The notes under the pieces were generated by a model. That model was not told the DNA's origin, did no database searches, and saw only the letters and a program-made list of their open reading frames with translations. From contig CM075102.1 in NCBI GenBank assembly GCA_037576195.1, positions 6,014,001-6,078,000 of the forward strand: a stretch of 64,000 nucleotides of DNA, read 5' to 3'. Below are positions 10,450 to 20,267 of this stretch, piece after piece (the first letter of the stretch is position 1; every line of letters starts with the position of its first letter). The stretch is from Phytoseiulus persimilis (taxonomy: Eukaryota > Arthropoda > Arachnida > Mesostigmata > Phytoseiidae). A program made the translations under genes and the position numbers.

Positions 10450-11870
10450 GAGACGTCGGCTATACTCATCAGCATAATTCATTGAGCAATGCACACATAG
10501 CGACAGCAACAACGGGCAAAGCAGTGGTCGGGATAAACGGAGTAACTGTTCATGCCGCTTTCCGGCTCACTCCATCGAGACAAACGGCGCAACTTCCCGA
10601 AGCATTGCTCCAAACTCATTGCCATCTACTGCAAAACGTTAAATGTGTGATCATAGACGAAATAAGTATGTGCAGTTCACATGTTTTCCATTCGGTCAAC
10701 ACACGATTACAAGGAATGAAAGGCGAATACGGGAACAACTTCGGCGGTTTAGATTCGATCGCTTGCGGCGACCTTAAACAATTACCACCACTCAATGCTG
10801 CTCCAGTGTACAGCACTGTACAGAGATCTCTAGAAGGTAGAGCTGTTCGATGGCAATCGTTGGAATATTTTCCGCTAGTGAGAGTGATGGGGCAAACCGA
10901 TATCAACCTCTCCGCAGTGCTCACAGAAATCGGTTGCGACGAGAAAATAGATGCGCAGTAAACGAACATTGTCGAAGATTCCGTGCACTTTAAACTTAAT
11001 CTGAATGATGAGAGCCTCTGGTTCCGAATACTCGAAGAGTCGTAAGCACCGTTCTTCAGAAAGCGGACTGAGAATTGGTACAGCGTTGGCGTAGCATACG
11101 CGACGATTACGACGACTACAACGATAGGTAGAATACGATGTTTATTGAAGCAAAGTAAGCTGCTTATATATCCCATGGATCGGGGTTACATGAGAGGGTA
11201 ACTATAGACGTGCGCTTCCGTCAGGGACGCCGTACCATGGCCATCGGCTCGTCAGCCGATGTCGCTGTATGCTTGGCCGTCTGAGCGAAATATTACAACA
11301 AACATGTTCCAATCACGATTCCGACCGCAAGGTCGGTGTGACGATAACTTACACAGTGACGTAGTCCACCTCTTCTTCAACAACAAAGATGTTGAAGCCT
11401 ACAACAGAGACGCGGTTCCTACCACACCAACCACCGAGATGAGCATTGCGTCGGATTCTTACATGGGGTACAGGTCGGGGTGCATCGCATGAAATGTCAA
11501 AACACAGGCAATCTGCCGTACAGTATCACATCCACTGAAGGCTGTCCATGCATGCTAACAATGAGCATACATGTGGAAGATGGATTTGTAAACGAAGCCA
11601 TGGGCAAGTTACGTCACGTTGAAAATCTTCCAAGCTCGTGTGACGACACAGGTCGAAACGTGTATGGCTAGAATTCGACACCGACTATATAGGACGTCTG
11701 AAACGGTTGAAATACAGCCCCCGTATCCGCTCCAAATCAGAAGTTCTCAGAGAGCGATGGGTACCAATCGAATTACGATCAGCAAGTATAAAAGTACCAA
11801 CTAGGATAAAATGTAGCCGACTCCAATTTCCGCTCTTGTCAGCTTGCGCACTAACAATCCATACGGTACA
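10450..11870 (+). pseudogene. Helitron PIF1-like helicase, broken and truncated
   Basis: Superfamily 1 helicase motifs appear in order: ATTGKAVVGINGVTVHAAFRL (motif Ia region), VIIDEISM (Walker B) at residues 56-63 of the ORF at 10482-10961, GDLKQLPP (motif III), then after a break HLFFNNKDVEAYNRDAVP (near 11370), a VNEAMG motif near 11590 and QFPLLSACALTIH near 11850. Helitron helicases unwind DNA during rolling-circle-type transposition. The Walker A segment and the Rep nuclease are absent upstream. A stop at 10959-10961 and about 300 bp of foreign sequence separate the two halves, further frame changes occur near 11490 and 11700, and the protein stops just after TIH, where KSQG should follow. 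Confidence 0.8.
10965..11285. other. unidentified insertion inside the Helitron helicase
   Basis: Helicase homology stops near 10961 and resumes at SRFRPQ near 11310. The intervening DNA has no motif I recognise; it contains a short hairpin (CATCGGCTCG/CAGCCGATG near 11241). I could not identify clean termini or a duplication. Confidence 0.35.
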
Positions 11871-11871
11871 T

Positions 11872-11945
11872 GACATTTCGGCCCCGGACATTCCGGCCCC
11901 AGAATTTCCGGCCCTGGACTTTTCGGCCCCAGACTTTTCGGAGCA
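11872..11945 (+). repeat. degenerate tandem repeat, about 15-bp unit
   Basis: About five units of the form TTCGGCCCCGGACAT / TTCCGGCCCCAGAAT. It begins directly where helicase homology ends and is followed within 15 bp by the Tc1-like fragment, so it may mark a breakpoint or an element end. Confidence 0.7.
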
Positions 11946-11954
11946 CCTCGTTTG

Positions 11955-12340
11955 AAGCTTCCCGAGCGAGAAAGACGTCATATCGGAAATGTGGGGTGCT
12001 CCATACCTCCAAAACCTCGTGGTCCATTTTCCCCGACGAAAAAAAGTTCAACCTTGACGGGCCGGAGAGCAATTCAAGTTACTGGAGAGACTTGCGGAAG
12101 GAGCCTCAATCTTCAGCAAGTGGAACTTGGGCGGTGGCTCTGTCGAGCCGCATTCAGCAAGTGGGGCAGGTTTGTGTCGTGTCGTATGAACAGTGCAAGG
12201 CTACGTGCAAGTTTCAAAAAGAAGTTTACTACTGGTTCTGAATAATTTTGACGACGAAACCCTCATCCGCCAGCAGGACAATGCCTCTATACACACCAGC
12301 AGAGATACTTCAGCGTGGTTTCGTTCCGAATGGAAACTTC
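11955..12340 (+). pseudogene. Tc1/mariner-family transposase fragment
   Basis: PDEKKFNLDGPE with YWRDLRKEP near 12030-12100 is the region around the first catalytic Asp of Tc1-like transposases. IRQQDNASIHTS near 12270-12300 carries the second catalytic Asp. The reading frame changes at least twice between them, and no terminal repeats were recognised. It is a different family from the mariner at 6464-7672. A decayed internal fragment. Confidence 0.75.
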
Positions 12341-12364
12341 ATCCTCTCCAGCGAGTCAATAACT

Positions 12365-12610
12365 TATTTTCATTCGCCAGTTCTGGAATTTGATATCCTA
12401 CATTGAACTTGAATGGATGGAGAAAATCAGCCCAGAGAACCTATCTCTGTTCCGGGCCCCGTTCCGCACTAACGACGGCATCGAGTCCTTCAACGCCAGA
12501 CTGAAACGGATGGTCAAGAAAAATAATCCCGCAGTTTGAGATCTGATGGGTACTTTTGGAGCCACTATCTGGAGCCTTATTCGTCAATTTTCCATCAACC
12601 GCCATAGGCT
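12365..12610 (+). pseudogene. Mutator-like (MULE) transposase-type C-terminal fragment
   Basis: Reading from FWNLISYIELEW through LSLFRAPFRTNDGIESFNA, then RLKRMVKKNNPAV, a TGA at 12537-12539, then DLMGTFG. The pattern R-TND-xxESFN-x-L followed by (H/N)NP-x-(V/L)-W is seen in MULE/FLYWCH-linked transposase relatives; the TGA stands where Trp is usual. It is only about 80 codons. Assignment is by motif recall and moderately uncertain. Confidence 0.5.
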
Positions 12611-13195
12611 CATTAGATGGGATGTACATTGCTTCATAGCAGGGATCGGCAAACTTCTCCCGCTCGAAATATGCCCCGAATCATGGCACCGAGGCCCAAA
12701 ACTTGAAGTTTGGGTGACCTGGGCGAGATTCCTGACCGGCTCCGGGGCCCAAGTTTTCGGGTTGATTTCGCCGACCCCTGCTTTGGAGTACAGGCTTCAG
12801 CCATCATTAGTGACCTAATCTCCGCTTTGTCGCGAGATGCCCCTATCGATTTCATCAAATGTGACTCATGATTGATCCTTCAGCTGGCATATGTAAATTG
12901 TTCCAAGACGCAACTATCAACCAGGGAACCCACGAAGTAGAAGGGGTTGAACGGGTATTATCACGGCCAGGAGTCATCACTAAAGGAAACGAAAAGATCA
13001 TCCAGCAAAACTGGGATCTCTTAGCAACGGGCTACATCAGTCCCCGGGCGTTCATCGGGCGAATGAAATGAGTCGGCAGCTGTGAGCTCCTAAAAGGCCT
13101 GTAGAGGTTGTGACACACATCAATTATGACATTCCACCACGAAGTCTGACTCTCAAAGCATCGGTCTTTCATCAATAGCACATCTGCGTCGCCTC
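12611..13195. other. unassigned stretch
   Basis: No recognisable coding. A 67-codon ORF at 12868-13071 has no motif I know. It lies between the MULE scrap and the SENP-like fragment. Confidence 0.35.
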
Positions 13196-14677
13196 ATGCG
13201 TCATTTGAAGAGCCAGTCTTCGAAGCACCACATACTAGAGCAGTGGATGCGGAATAAAACTATGAACGATGGACATGATCACGGAGAAACCTCGCGGAGC
13301 CCATGTGATCACGATTACGCGCGACAAGCTTCACACGACGCGACCTGGGACGCAGAGCTCCATCAGTCGCTTAGAAGCCCGATCGCGAACCAAGGTCTCC
13401 TGGACAATCACCCTCAAGAGGTCGCCGCGTCCGAGGATATGACATCGAATCCTCAAATTCCGCCGATCAGTGCGGACATGAACGCGGTTATACACGAAGC
13501 TTTGATTAAGCCACCTGACAAAGTTCTCGCGCGCGTATCGAACCTACCCATTGCGCGCCGTGATCTGGAAACACTTTTGGGCCTCAACCTGAAGAAGAAG
13601 TTTACGGGTCCGTCCGACAACTATTTCAAAAAATTGAGGAGGCGGGGTTTTCGGGTGGGGGGGGGGGGGGGGGAATTCTCGGATCGACCCGACAACTCCT
13701 TGGTCGGGTAGTCTGGACCAATCTAAGAGCTTTTTGCCATCGAAAAATTTTCCGAATTCGGCTTCCCTGAGGAGTTACGGGCCGAAATGCATAGAAGACG
13801 CGATCTTGAGGTCAAGGTTGAAACGATCTTTCGTCCGCCTCAGAAATCCTGAGCTAGAAATCTGGAGTTGCCGGGCGTTTGAGCAGCATCCTATCCTGTG
13901 TCGACTTCGACAGTTACGACTTCGATCGGTCGACTTCAGAAGTTTGCCGACTGTTTTTTTGAGAAAACTTGAAAGTAAAGGCAATCTCTGATTTGCGAAA
14001 ATCGAGGACGAAAAGATGCGCCATCCTTCCAGCTATCGAATGCAAAAAAAAGTCCGGAATCGGATAATTTTTCACCGAATAATGAACAAAAGAAGAGAAA
14101 GTAAGAAAGTTCCCGACTTACGATGACCACCCTGTACTTGGAGCTCATCGTTAAACGAAGCACAGAGGTGACGCACCTCCCGAAAGTGTACGCCTCCGAA
14201 ACCTACTTCCTGGAGTGCTGCAGCAAACATGGTTACAACGATGTTCGGGAGTGGACTCGGCACGACGATATATTCGCCTACGATATTGTCCTGGTTCCCA
14301 TCTTCCGCAAAAATCATTGGAGCATGATTGTCATCGATATGCGGGACAAGGTCATCAAGTACATGGATTCTATGAATGGCCTCAACGATGAGTGCCTGCT
14401 GATGCTGTACAATTACCTAGAGGAAGAGCCAGCGGACAAGAAGAGATCTTGGCTCGGTTGCGATGAGTGGATGCTCGTTCACGTCAACGAAGTACCGCAG
14501 CAGCAGAATGGCTCTGACTGCGGAGTGTTCGCGCTCAAATTCGCGGATTTCGAAGCCCGGGACGCCTGGATGAATTTCAGCCAAATCGATATGCCGTATT
14601 TCAGACGTCGGATGATGTTTGAAATCCTTGAGTGCGCGATACTTCCGGCAGTTCATGGTGAACCGTTGAAAAACTAG
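13196..14677 (+). pseudogene. SUMO-specific protease (SENP/Ulp1) fragment, interrupted
   Basis: Two blocks in the same frame. The first (13196 to about 13590) ends with the start of a Ulp1 peptidase domain: IHEALIKPPDKVLARV, then LPIARRDLETLLGLN. The second (14123-14677, 185 codons) has the rest: DIVLVPIFRKNHWSMIVID with catalytic His65, YMDSMNG with Asp82, and QQQNGSDCGVF with oxyanion Gln127 and nucleophile Cys133. These enzymes remove SUMO from proteins or mature its precursor. About 530 bp separate the blocks, and the expected W-L-N-D segment of roughly ten residues is missing, so a simple intron does not restore the domain. The interruption contains a 17-bp G run. Most likely a disrupted gene copy or transduplicated fragment; an unusual intron structure is the alternative. 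Confidence 0.7.
13657..13673 (+). repeat. poly(G) run of 17
   Basis: A homopolymer within the sequence interrupting the SENP-like fragment. Length is likely to be unstable or unreliably sequenced. Confidence 0.8.
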
Positions 14678-16392
14678 TTTCGATACAATTTCGAGCTCTG
14701 TGATGAAATGTGATAACTGTTCCGAAGGCTCCCTGTATATTTGCCCATGGTTTGAGCTTCTGGAGTGTATACGTGACTTAATGGAACGCGATCATAGGAA
14801 TAGATATCCATATCTGTGTGTTCGATGACTGAGATCCCAGATCGCTCAATTGGCCCTCAAAGGAGTTTCAGGTCTCGACGAAACGACGGGAGGCAAAACC
14901 TGAGTCTCTTCAGCTCTGATTCCCGCTCTCTCGAAGTCTGAAGAAAGTCGCCGACCCGAACTCAACATTGCTTACTCGATTCTTCCACCATTTTGCGGGA
15001 ATTCGGCCCTCCATAGTCCACACCTCTCCTGGACGAGCTCTCGAGCAGGACAAGGGGAGGAAACTCGATGGGTGTAGGTAGCACTTCTTTAGGGGGATAC
15101 CGATACACTGTTGCCTCCCATCTGTGATGGCACTCTCCCCCGAAGATGGCACGTCGGAATCGTTCGGTCTGACGTTGATTCGGATGAAAAAACGATGTTC
15201 TCAGATTGCACTGGAACACCGTTCAACGTGATCCACTGGATCAAACCAGAGGATCGACCACGTTCCCGTCGGAATCGTCCAGTCCGGCGTGGATTCGGAT
15301 GAAGTAACGATGTGTGTCCAGCTACCGTGCTAGCGAGATGGCGGCGCTTGTGGTCGTGTTCAGCTGACGTAGTCTCAAGAACCCTCAACATTTCCAACCG
15401 CTCGTGCTCCAGCAGTCTGCGCGGGTGGTTCTCTCCCCCGTCAAGTTGACCGGAGAACGGCCATGTTTTTTCGAGACAGTGGCCGACTCCCCATGCGCGC
15501 GAGATTCTAGAGTTGGGCGAAGGTGAGAGGCGAAGAGCGACCTGGTTTCGAGTCGGACACGATGGCAACCGCACAGATTGCTCTTGAAGCCGCCACCAGT
15601 ATTCCGGAGAATAAAACTGAGGCAGAGATGAAAGATGGAATCTTGTTTTTGTTGAGAATAACCTCGCAATCGGAGGTCATCAAGTTCCTTTCCAAATCCA
15701 TTCTGGGTGAAGATGACACCTTTCTCCAAGCGAACAAACGAGAAACCTGGCCGCACCTGATAGGGGTACGATGGTGCCAGAAAGACGTGAAGGCAAGCTG
15801 TAGGCGAGAGTGCACTGGTAGGCTGCTCTTAAGGACATGTTGAGACCCTTTTCCATCAAAGAATTCAACGTGCAACAATATGTGCCGTTTACAGCTCAGC
15901 TGCGAAGTGCCGCAGATTTCGAATCAACGGCTGCCAGACTCGGTTATCGACGCATTCCCCGATGAAATCCCACATAAAATGCTCATCTGTATTTAGCACT
16001 CGATCGGATTCAAGCTGATGCTCATCAAGATCATGATTGATCCACCTTCCGCCTATCGCCCGCAACTGGATCTCTTCATTTCGCGGAGAGCCCCTGTCAG
16101 CCGTTTTGGTTCGTGAATACCGTCAAATCGATTGCGACTGGAGACCTCCTTCATCTAACGCATCGGCTGCCTGGGAGAGACCTAGGCTCCAGTTGACACA
16201 AACGGGTCCTGTGTGGGTCTACGGTTGCGAAGAGCCTTACGTTCGGGGATCGCCTACCGAGGATCTTTCAGATTGCAGGTTGAAGCTTGAAATATGTGCA
16301 TGAAATCCTGAGGACAACGAAGAATCTCGATACACATGAGCACCATGCACAGTCTCTTGCACCCGATGACCGCCGCCGTTAGGTGCCGTAAC
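14678..16392. other. unassigned stretch with a dispersed repeat near its right end
   Basis: Only short unrecognised ORFs, for example 15523-15843 plus. The segment 16055-16190 resembles 57220-57350 (shared blocks around ATCTCTTCATTTCGCGGAGA and TTCATCTAACGCA), so it belongs to a dispersed repeat of unknown class. A shorter related block appears near 58615-58660. Confidence 0.45.
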
Positions 16393-16394
16393 TA

Positions 16395-16515
16395 GACATC
16401 ATATTCCGTAGTACGGCAATTGAATTTCCGTACAAGGAAGTACGGAAATTGAATTGCCGCACTGGGCCGGTACGGAGATTCAGTTGCCGTACTCCGTTCT
16501 ACGGAATATGATGTC
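16395..16515. mobile_element. small palindromic MITE with TA duplication
   Basis: A 121-bp imperfect palindrome: GACATCATATTCCGTAG... on the left, and its reverse complement ending CTACGGAATATGATGTC on the right. TA flanks both sides (16393-16394, 16516-16517). The TA target fits a Tc1/mariner-mobilised MITE. It has no coding capacity. Confidence 0.8.
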
Positions 16516-17104
16516 TAGTCGGAATCGAGTTACAATTGCACGGGGGTTCGTGCTGGTCAAATCGGATTCCGAAAATCTTTTTGACTGCCGTTTGTTGCTT
16601 GAGCTTCGTCGTATTTCCGAAATCGTCAACAAGCGTGGAGTAAATGTCAGCCGCGACGTACTGCGAGATGTCACCACTGAACTTGAGCTGGATCAGCGGC
16701 ATTTCTAGAGAGTTTATGAGAATCGCGCGATCGAGTAGGTTTGCCTTTGCATATTTTTGGACGGTTGTTGCGAGCTGGCCCATCGCGCATTCGGAAACGT
16801 TTGGCTCCGCCATCAGAAGTATCTGGATAGACGTTCTTCACGGGACAAAGTTCCTGGCTCGGAGGTCGAGGCGATATGCCGCCAAGTTGGCCAGTCGGTT
16901 TCCAGAAGGAAGGTTTGACATGTTTCGAGTTTGTGCAACTTGGGGTGCGTTCAGCAGGGACGGAGTCGAGGAACGCGGGAGATCGGGACTAGGCGTTTAT
17001 AGACGACCAGCCGGCCTTTGGCCGACTGGAGTCGGCCGCGCTGTGCGCGGTTGGACGGCGTTCCGTGGCATCGAAACACCCTTCACTGAATCAGCATCAT
17101 GGTT

Positions 17105-17470
17105 TTGAAAAGTATGGTTAAATTGGTCTCGTGATCACTCCTCCAGATTCGGAGAAGTATGGTCAGATTGGTCTAGGAATCACCCCTCCAGAGTTGGAAA
17201 GTAATGGTCAGATTGGTCTCGGAATCACCCCTCCAGAGTTGGAAAGTAATGGTCAGATTGGTCTCGGAATCACCCCTCCAGAGTTGGACAGTAATGGTCA
17301 GATTGGCCTCGGAATCACCCCTCCAGAGTTGGAAAGTAATGGTCAGATTGGTCTCGGAATCACCCCTCCAGAGTTGGAAAGTATAGTCAGACTCGTACCG
17401 GAATCACCTCTCCAGACTCGGGAGAATATGTTCAGATTGGTCCCGGAGTCACCTTCATGTCTTCCAGAAA
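17105..17470 (+). repeat. 45-bp minisatellite
   Basis: About eight tandem units of 45 bp (for example GGTCAGATTGGTCTCGGAAT starting at 17206), the central ones nearly identical and the outer ones diverged. Because 45 is a multiple of three, two frames stay open through the array (repeating ITPPELES.. or SESPLQSW..). These are by-products of repeat length and not evidence of a gene. Inverted, diverged units of the same repeat recur at 18915-19025. Confidence 0.88.
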
Positions 17471-18479
17471 AAGTGCGGACAAACTGACAGACTAAGCCGA
17501 TTATATATAGTAAGGATAGGTCGAGGAGACGGGCGATGGATTCTAGGGAGTCGTCAGGTTGGGTGGACAACGGTATAGGGGATGGCGAGCGCAGAACTTC
17601 AAATTCACTGCTTTCGGAAGATGAATTGGTCATGAGTGAACGAATAATATTCGCAGCGACTGTCTCAATGTCAGCGTGTGCAGTGACTTGGTACCTGTGA
17701 TGCCAATATTGCGGTCTTTGGGAATGCCTGCCAAAGGGGACACGGAGCGGGTGGGCGTAACAACGACTCAAGAGACACCGGACACGAGTCGTGCGAGTGG
17801 AGGAATTACTCGTCGAGCTTCAAGTGCTGGTAACGTGTCGAGTTGGGTATTCCGGCTCGGCGGACCACTAGCAGCAATGGGCCAACGAATCTCACTGGAA
17901 CCTCATGCACAGGCACGCTCATAGTAGAGCACCAACTGACCGAGCAACGGATGAGAACGACTGTGCGTTATTCGTGCGACTATGGGGTTTATATGGGGTA
18001 CCTATAGCTGTGAGGGTTGATTCTCTCCTACCTAGCTGGTTTCCTATTGGTTGATTTCCATCGCCATACCTACGGATGTCCATGGTACTCACGACCATCG
18101 CTTCCTGCCCTCGATGAGGCTTCCCATGAAGCAAAACTGCGTACTAGTTCATTCTCCTTACGCAGCAGGGGCATCATGAGCTTGCAGTCCGAGGGCGTTC
18201 GGTTGTATGTTATTCTCTCGTATGTTGAAGCCGGCCTGTCGCCGGTAACCAGTTCCTAAAGATCTCTCTCGAGGACGCGGAGTACAGAATCCTCTCAGTC
18301 AGACCACGGTTCGACGGGGCGAAACACTGGGCTCGACACTATCGACAACGGGCTCCAAGGAATCAGATAACCAAAAACAGCAGTTGCGAGATACACATCA
18401 TTCGCTGAGGGTTCAGTTGCAGAGTTGGGATCTTCTTCCACTATCCAAAGCTGGCTTTCCTTCGCCCACATCACCTCGA

Positions 18480-18494
18480 GAGATTTCTGATCCC
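18480..18494 (+). repeat. SINE copy 1 target-site duplication, left
   Basis: GAGATTTCTGATCCC, repeated exactly at 18769-18783. Confidence 0.88.
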
Positions 18495-18768
18495 TTTTGT
18501 TTTCCGGCTGAACCTCTCAGCCAGCCCTCAGAAGTGTCCCGGAATCACCTTTCGGTATTGCTTCAGAAACACTCCCTATCGCCTCGCAAATCCCATTGCG
18601 GGCGGTGGGCTTGGGTCTTAAGATGGTTCAGATTCAATTCTGATATAAATTGAATCCTCTTTTTACCACTCAAGAAATTTGTTGTCCCGGCCGGGGATCG
18701 AACCCGCGATTGCTAGCTTAGCGTGGCACCCAAGGCGTTGGTTTATGCCACACGGCCAACGAGCCGGC
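18495..18768 (-). mobile_element. tRNA-derived SINE, copy 1 (full length)
   Basis: A 274-bp SINE in minus orientation. The tRNA-like head lies at the right end; its RNA polymerase III box B (GGTTCGATCCC on the minus strand) is at 18694-18704 and a box A-like TGGCCGTGTGG lies about 50 bp upstream. The body continues leftward to an A-rich 3' tail beside the left duplication. The exact 15-bp duplication shows LINE-type retrotransposition. Three more copies are at 44297-44572, 45022-45293 and 55370-55573, all in the same orientation. Confidence 0.88.
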
Positions 18769-18783
18769 GAGATTTCTGATCCC
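18769..18783 (+). repeat. SINE copy 1 target-site duplication, right
   Basis: Exact copy of the 15 bp at 18480-18494. Confidence 0.88.
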
Positions 18784-18914
18784 ATCAATAATTTACCACG
18801 ATCGGTGTCGAGGACCAGTGGAGCTACAGCGCCGATGAGGCAAAACATTGCGAAGCTTTTCTCAAGGCCTATCGAATGCTATAGGCAGCGGGTCGCGGTG
18901 ACCTCTTTTTAAGT

Positions 18915-19025
18915 CGAGGAGACAAGTCTGAGCATAGTTTTCCAAGTCTGAAGGGGTGATTCCGGGACCAATCTGAGCATACTTTTGGAAGTCTGGGAGG
19001 GTTATTCCGGGATCGATCTGGGGAA
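18915..19025 (-). repeat. inverted units of the 45-bp minisatellite
   Basis: About two and a half units; the reverse complement reads ...CCCGGAATCACCCCTTCAGA... and resembles the array at 17105-17470. The two blocks form inverted arms about 1.4 kb apart, with SINE copy 1 between them. Confidence 0.75.
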
Positions 19026-19226
19026 AAACCGCTTCTACTCATATTCAACTGCTGATATCTCGGCGCCGCAAATTCGCACCGGGATGAAACTTGCCGCGCG
19101 ACTAGAGGATGAAAATGAGTACCTTCAGCGACATCCAACTTGATTTGCGGGAAGCGACCGTGAACCATGTCGAACTTTCAAAAGCTATGGGCTATGAGTC
19201 TTTGAAAGCAAGATTATGTTCCAGCG

Positions 19227-20219
19227 TTGAACCGACAGAAAATTCCACATCTGGCAGCATACAATGGTTTCCGATACCCAGCAAAACCCGAAGATCTCCC
19301 CCCATTGAACGCAATCACCACTCGACTGATATCTCCACGATACCCCTACATGCAGATTCGCCGTCTTCGTCAGCCTTGCGGAGCCCATTCGATTGTGGGC
19401 CAGGTGATTAATGTTCCCGTCGATGTTCAACTCATGTTTTCATTTCTACCGCGTCAATTGAGCGAAGATCAGGCTTTCCATGTAGCGTTTAAGAGACGCC
19501 TCATCCATGAAAGCTCCGCCTAGGCGGGTTTGTTAAGTGGACGCGACGTGAAAGCCTGGCCGTACTACCTACAGACCACGCCGCTGTACGGATTGTACAA
19601 CATCGTGGTAGACTGGTCACAGTTTGATGATGCACCCGATGGCAGTCAACAACTCAAGCTGGAGAATGTCGGCGCCAACGGCGATGGAGACTTGCTCACG
19701 GCTCGGCATGAATTCCCGACACTCGGAACTCGGAAATCAATATTCGGCTCAAAAACGGAGATCCAGCATCAACGGACGTTTCCAACCCACCGAAATCATC
19801 CAAGAAATAGTTTCCGACTTGGGTATGAGAAACAGATCATCTATAGGAGGATTTGAACCTGTGATCCGCCATTGGCTCCGTTGAGACGCTTTTCACTTAT
19901 TCGCTTGTATGAGTGGGATCATATCCTCCTATAGATGCTCCGTTTCTCATTCCCAAGTCGGAAACTATTTCTTGGATGATTTCGGCTTGGAAACGTCCGT
20001 TGATGATGGATCTCCGTTTCCGAGTCAAATATTAATATCCGATTAGGAAATTATTTTCCGAGTTCCGAGTCTCGGAAATTCATCCCTACTCACGGCTAAT
20101 CAACGAACTGTCCATCGCAGTGAGGATAAGTACCTGGAAATTACTCCTGGTCAACAGTCCGTTCCATTGGGCTGCTTCTATGACGAACATGCAGAAGAAT
20201 TATCTTTCCCAGACATCTA
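19227..20219 (+). pseudogene. Helitron-type N-terminal region (DUF6570-like), interrupted
   Basis: Conserved segments: PLNAITTRLISPRYPYMQI and VGQVINVPVDVQLMFSFLPR in the first ORF (19227-19523), TPLYGLYNIVVDWSQF in another frame (to 19694), and after the MITE, YLEITPGQQSVPLG and AEELSFPDIY up to 20217. These are typical of the cysteine-rich N-terminal region upstream of the Helitron Rep domain. A stop at 19521-19523 and a frame change separate the first two parts. The MITE at 19704-20088 splits the gene so precisely that the frame is continuous once one duplication is ignored. It ends at the TA target of the displaced mariner end. It is probably not the same copy as the helicase at 10450-11870, because the order is wrong. 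Confidence 0.75.
19704..20088. mobile_element. Mutator-type MITE with 9-bp duplication
   Basis: A 385-bp non-coding element with imperfect inverted repeats of about 150 bp or more: CGGCATGAATTCCCGACACT at the left, and the right end, reverse-complemented, TAGGGATGAATTTCCGAGAC. The flanks are exact 9-bp copies, CTCACGGCT at 19695-19703 and 20089-20097. Nine-base duplications with long inverted repeats are the mark of Mutator-like transposition. It could be related to the MULE-like transposase scrap at 12365-12610; that is inference. Confidence 0.88.
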
Positions 20220-20267
20220 TTGGGTGGATGCAAAAGTTCTGGGCCCCTAATTTCAATCGCTCATAAC
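20220..20267 (+). mobile_element. displaced right terminus of the mariner at 6464
   Basis: The first 46 or so bases of the mariner terminus (TTGGGTGGATGCAAAAGTTC...) in plus orientation, preceded by TA (20218-20219) and cut by hAT copy B. It is the missing outer end of the right repeat at 7310-7672, moved here by inversion. Confidence 0.88.

Noticed and set aside
13657..13673. functional G-quadruplex
   Set aside because: A pure 17-base G run can fold so, but nothing nearby suggests use, and such runs are often sequencing or assembly estimates. The same applies to the 27-base C run at 42038-42064.
16499..16813. minus-strand ORF of 104 codons
   Set aside because: Its C-terminal codons overlap the TA-flanked MITE at 16395-16515 and no motif is visible, so I do not call it a gene.
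17105..17470. CRISPR array or repeat protein
   Set aside because: Units are contiguous 45-bp tandem repeats without unique spacers, in animal DNA. The open frames follow from a unit length divisible by three.
18690..18768. tRNA gene
   Set aside because: Box B and a box A-like motif are present, but the sequence does not fold into a clear cloverleaf in my reading. It is the head of a repeated SINE with target-site duplications.
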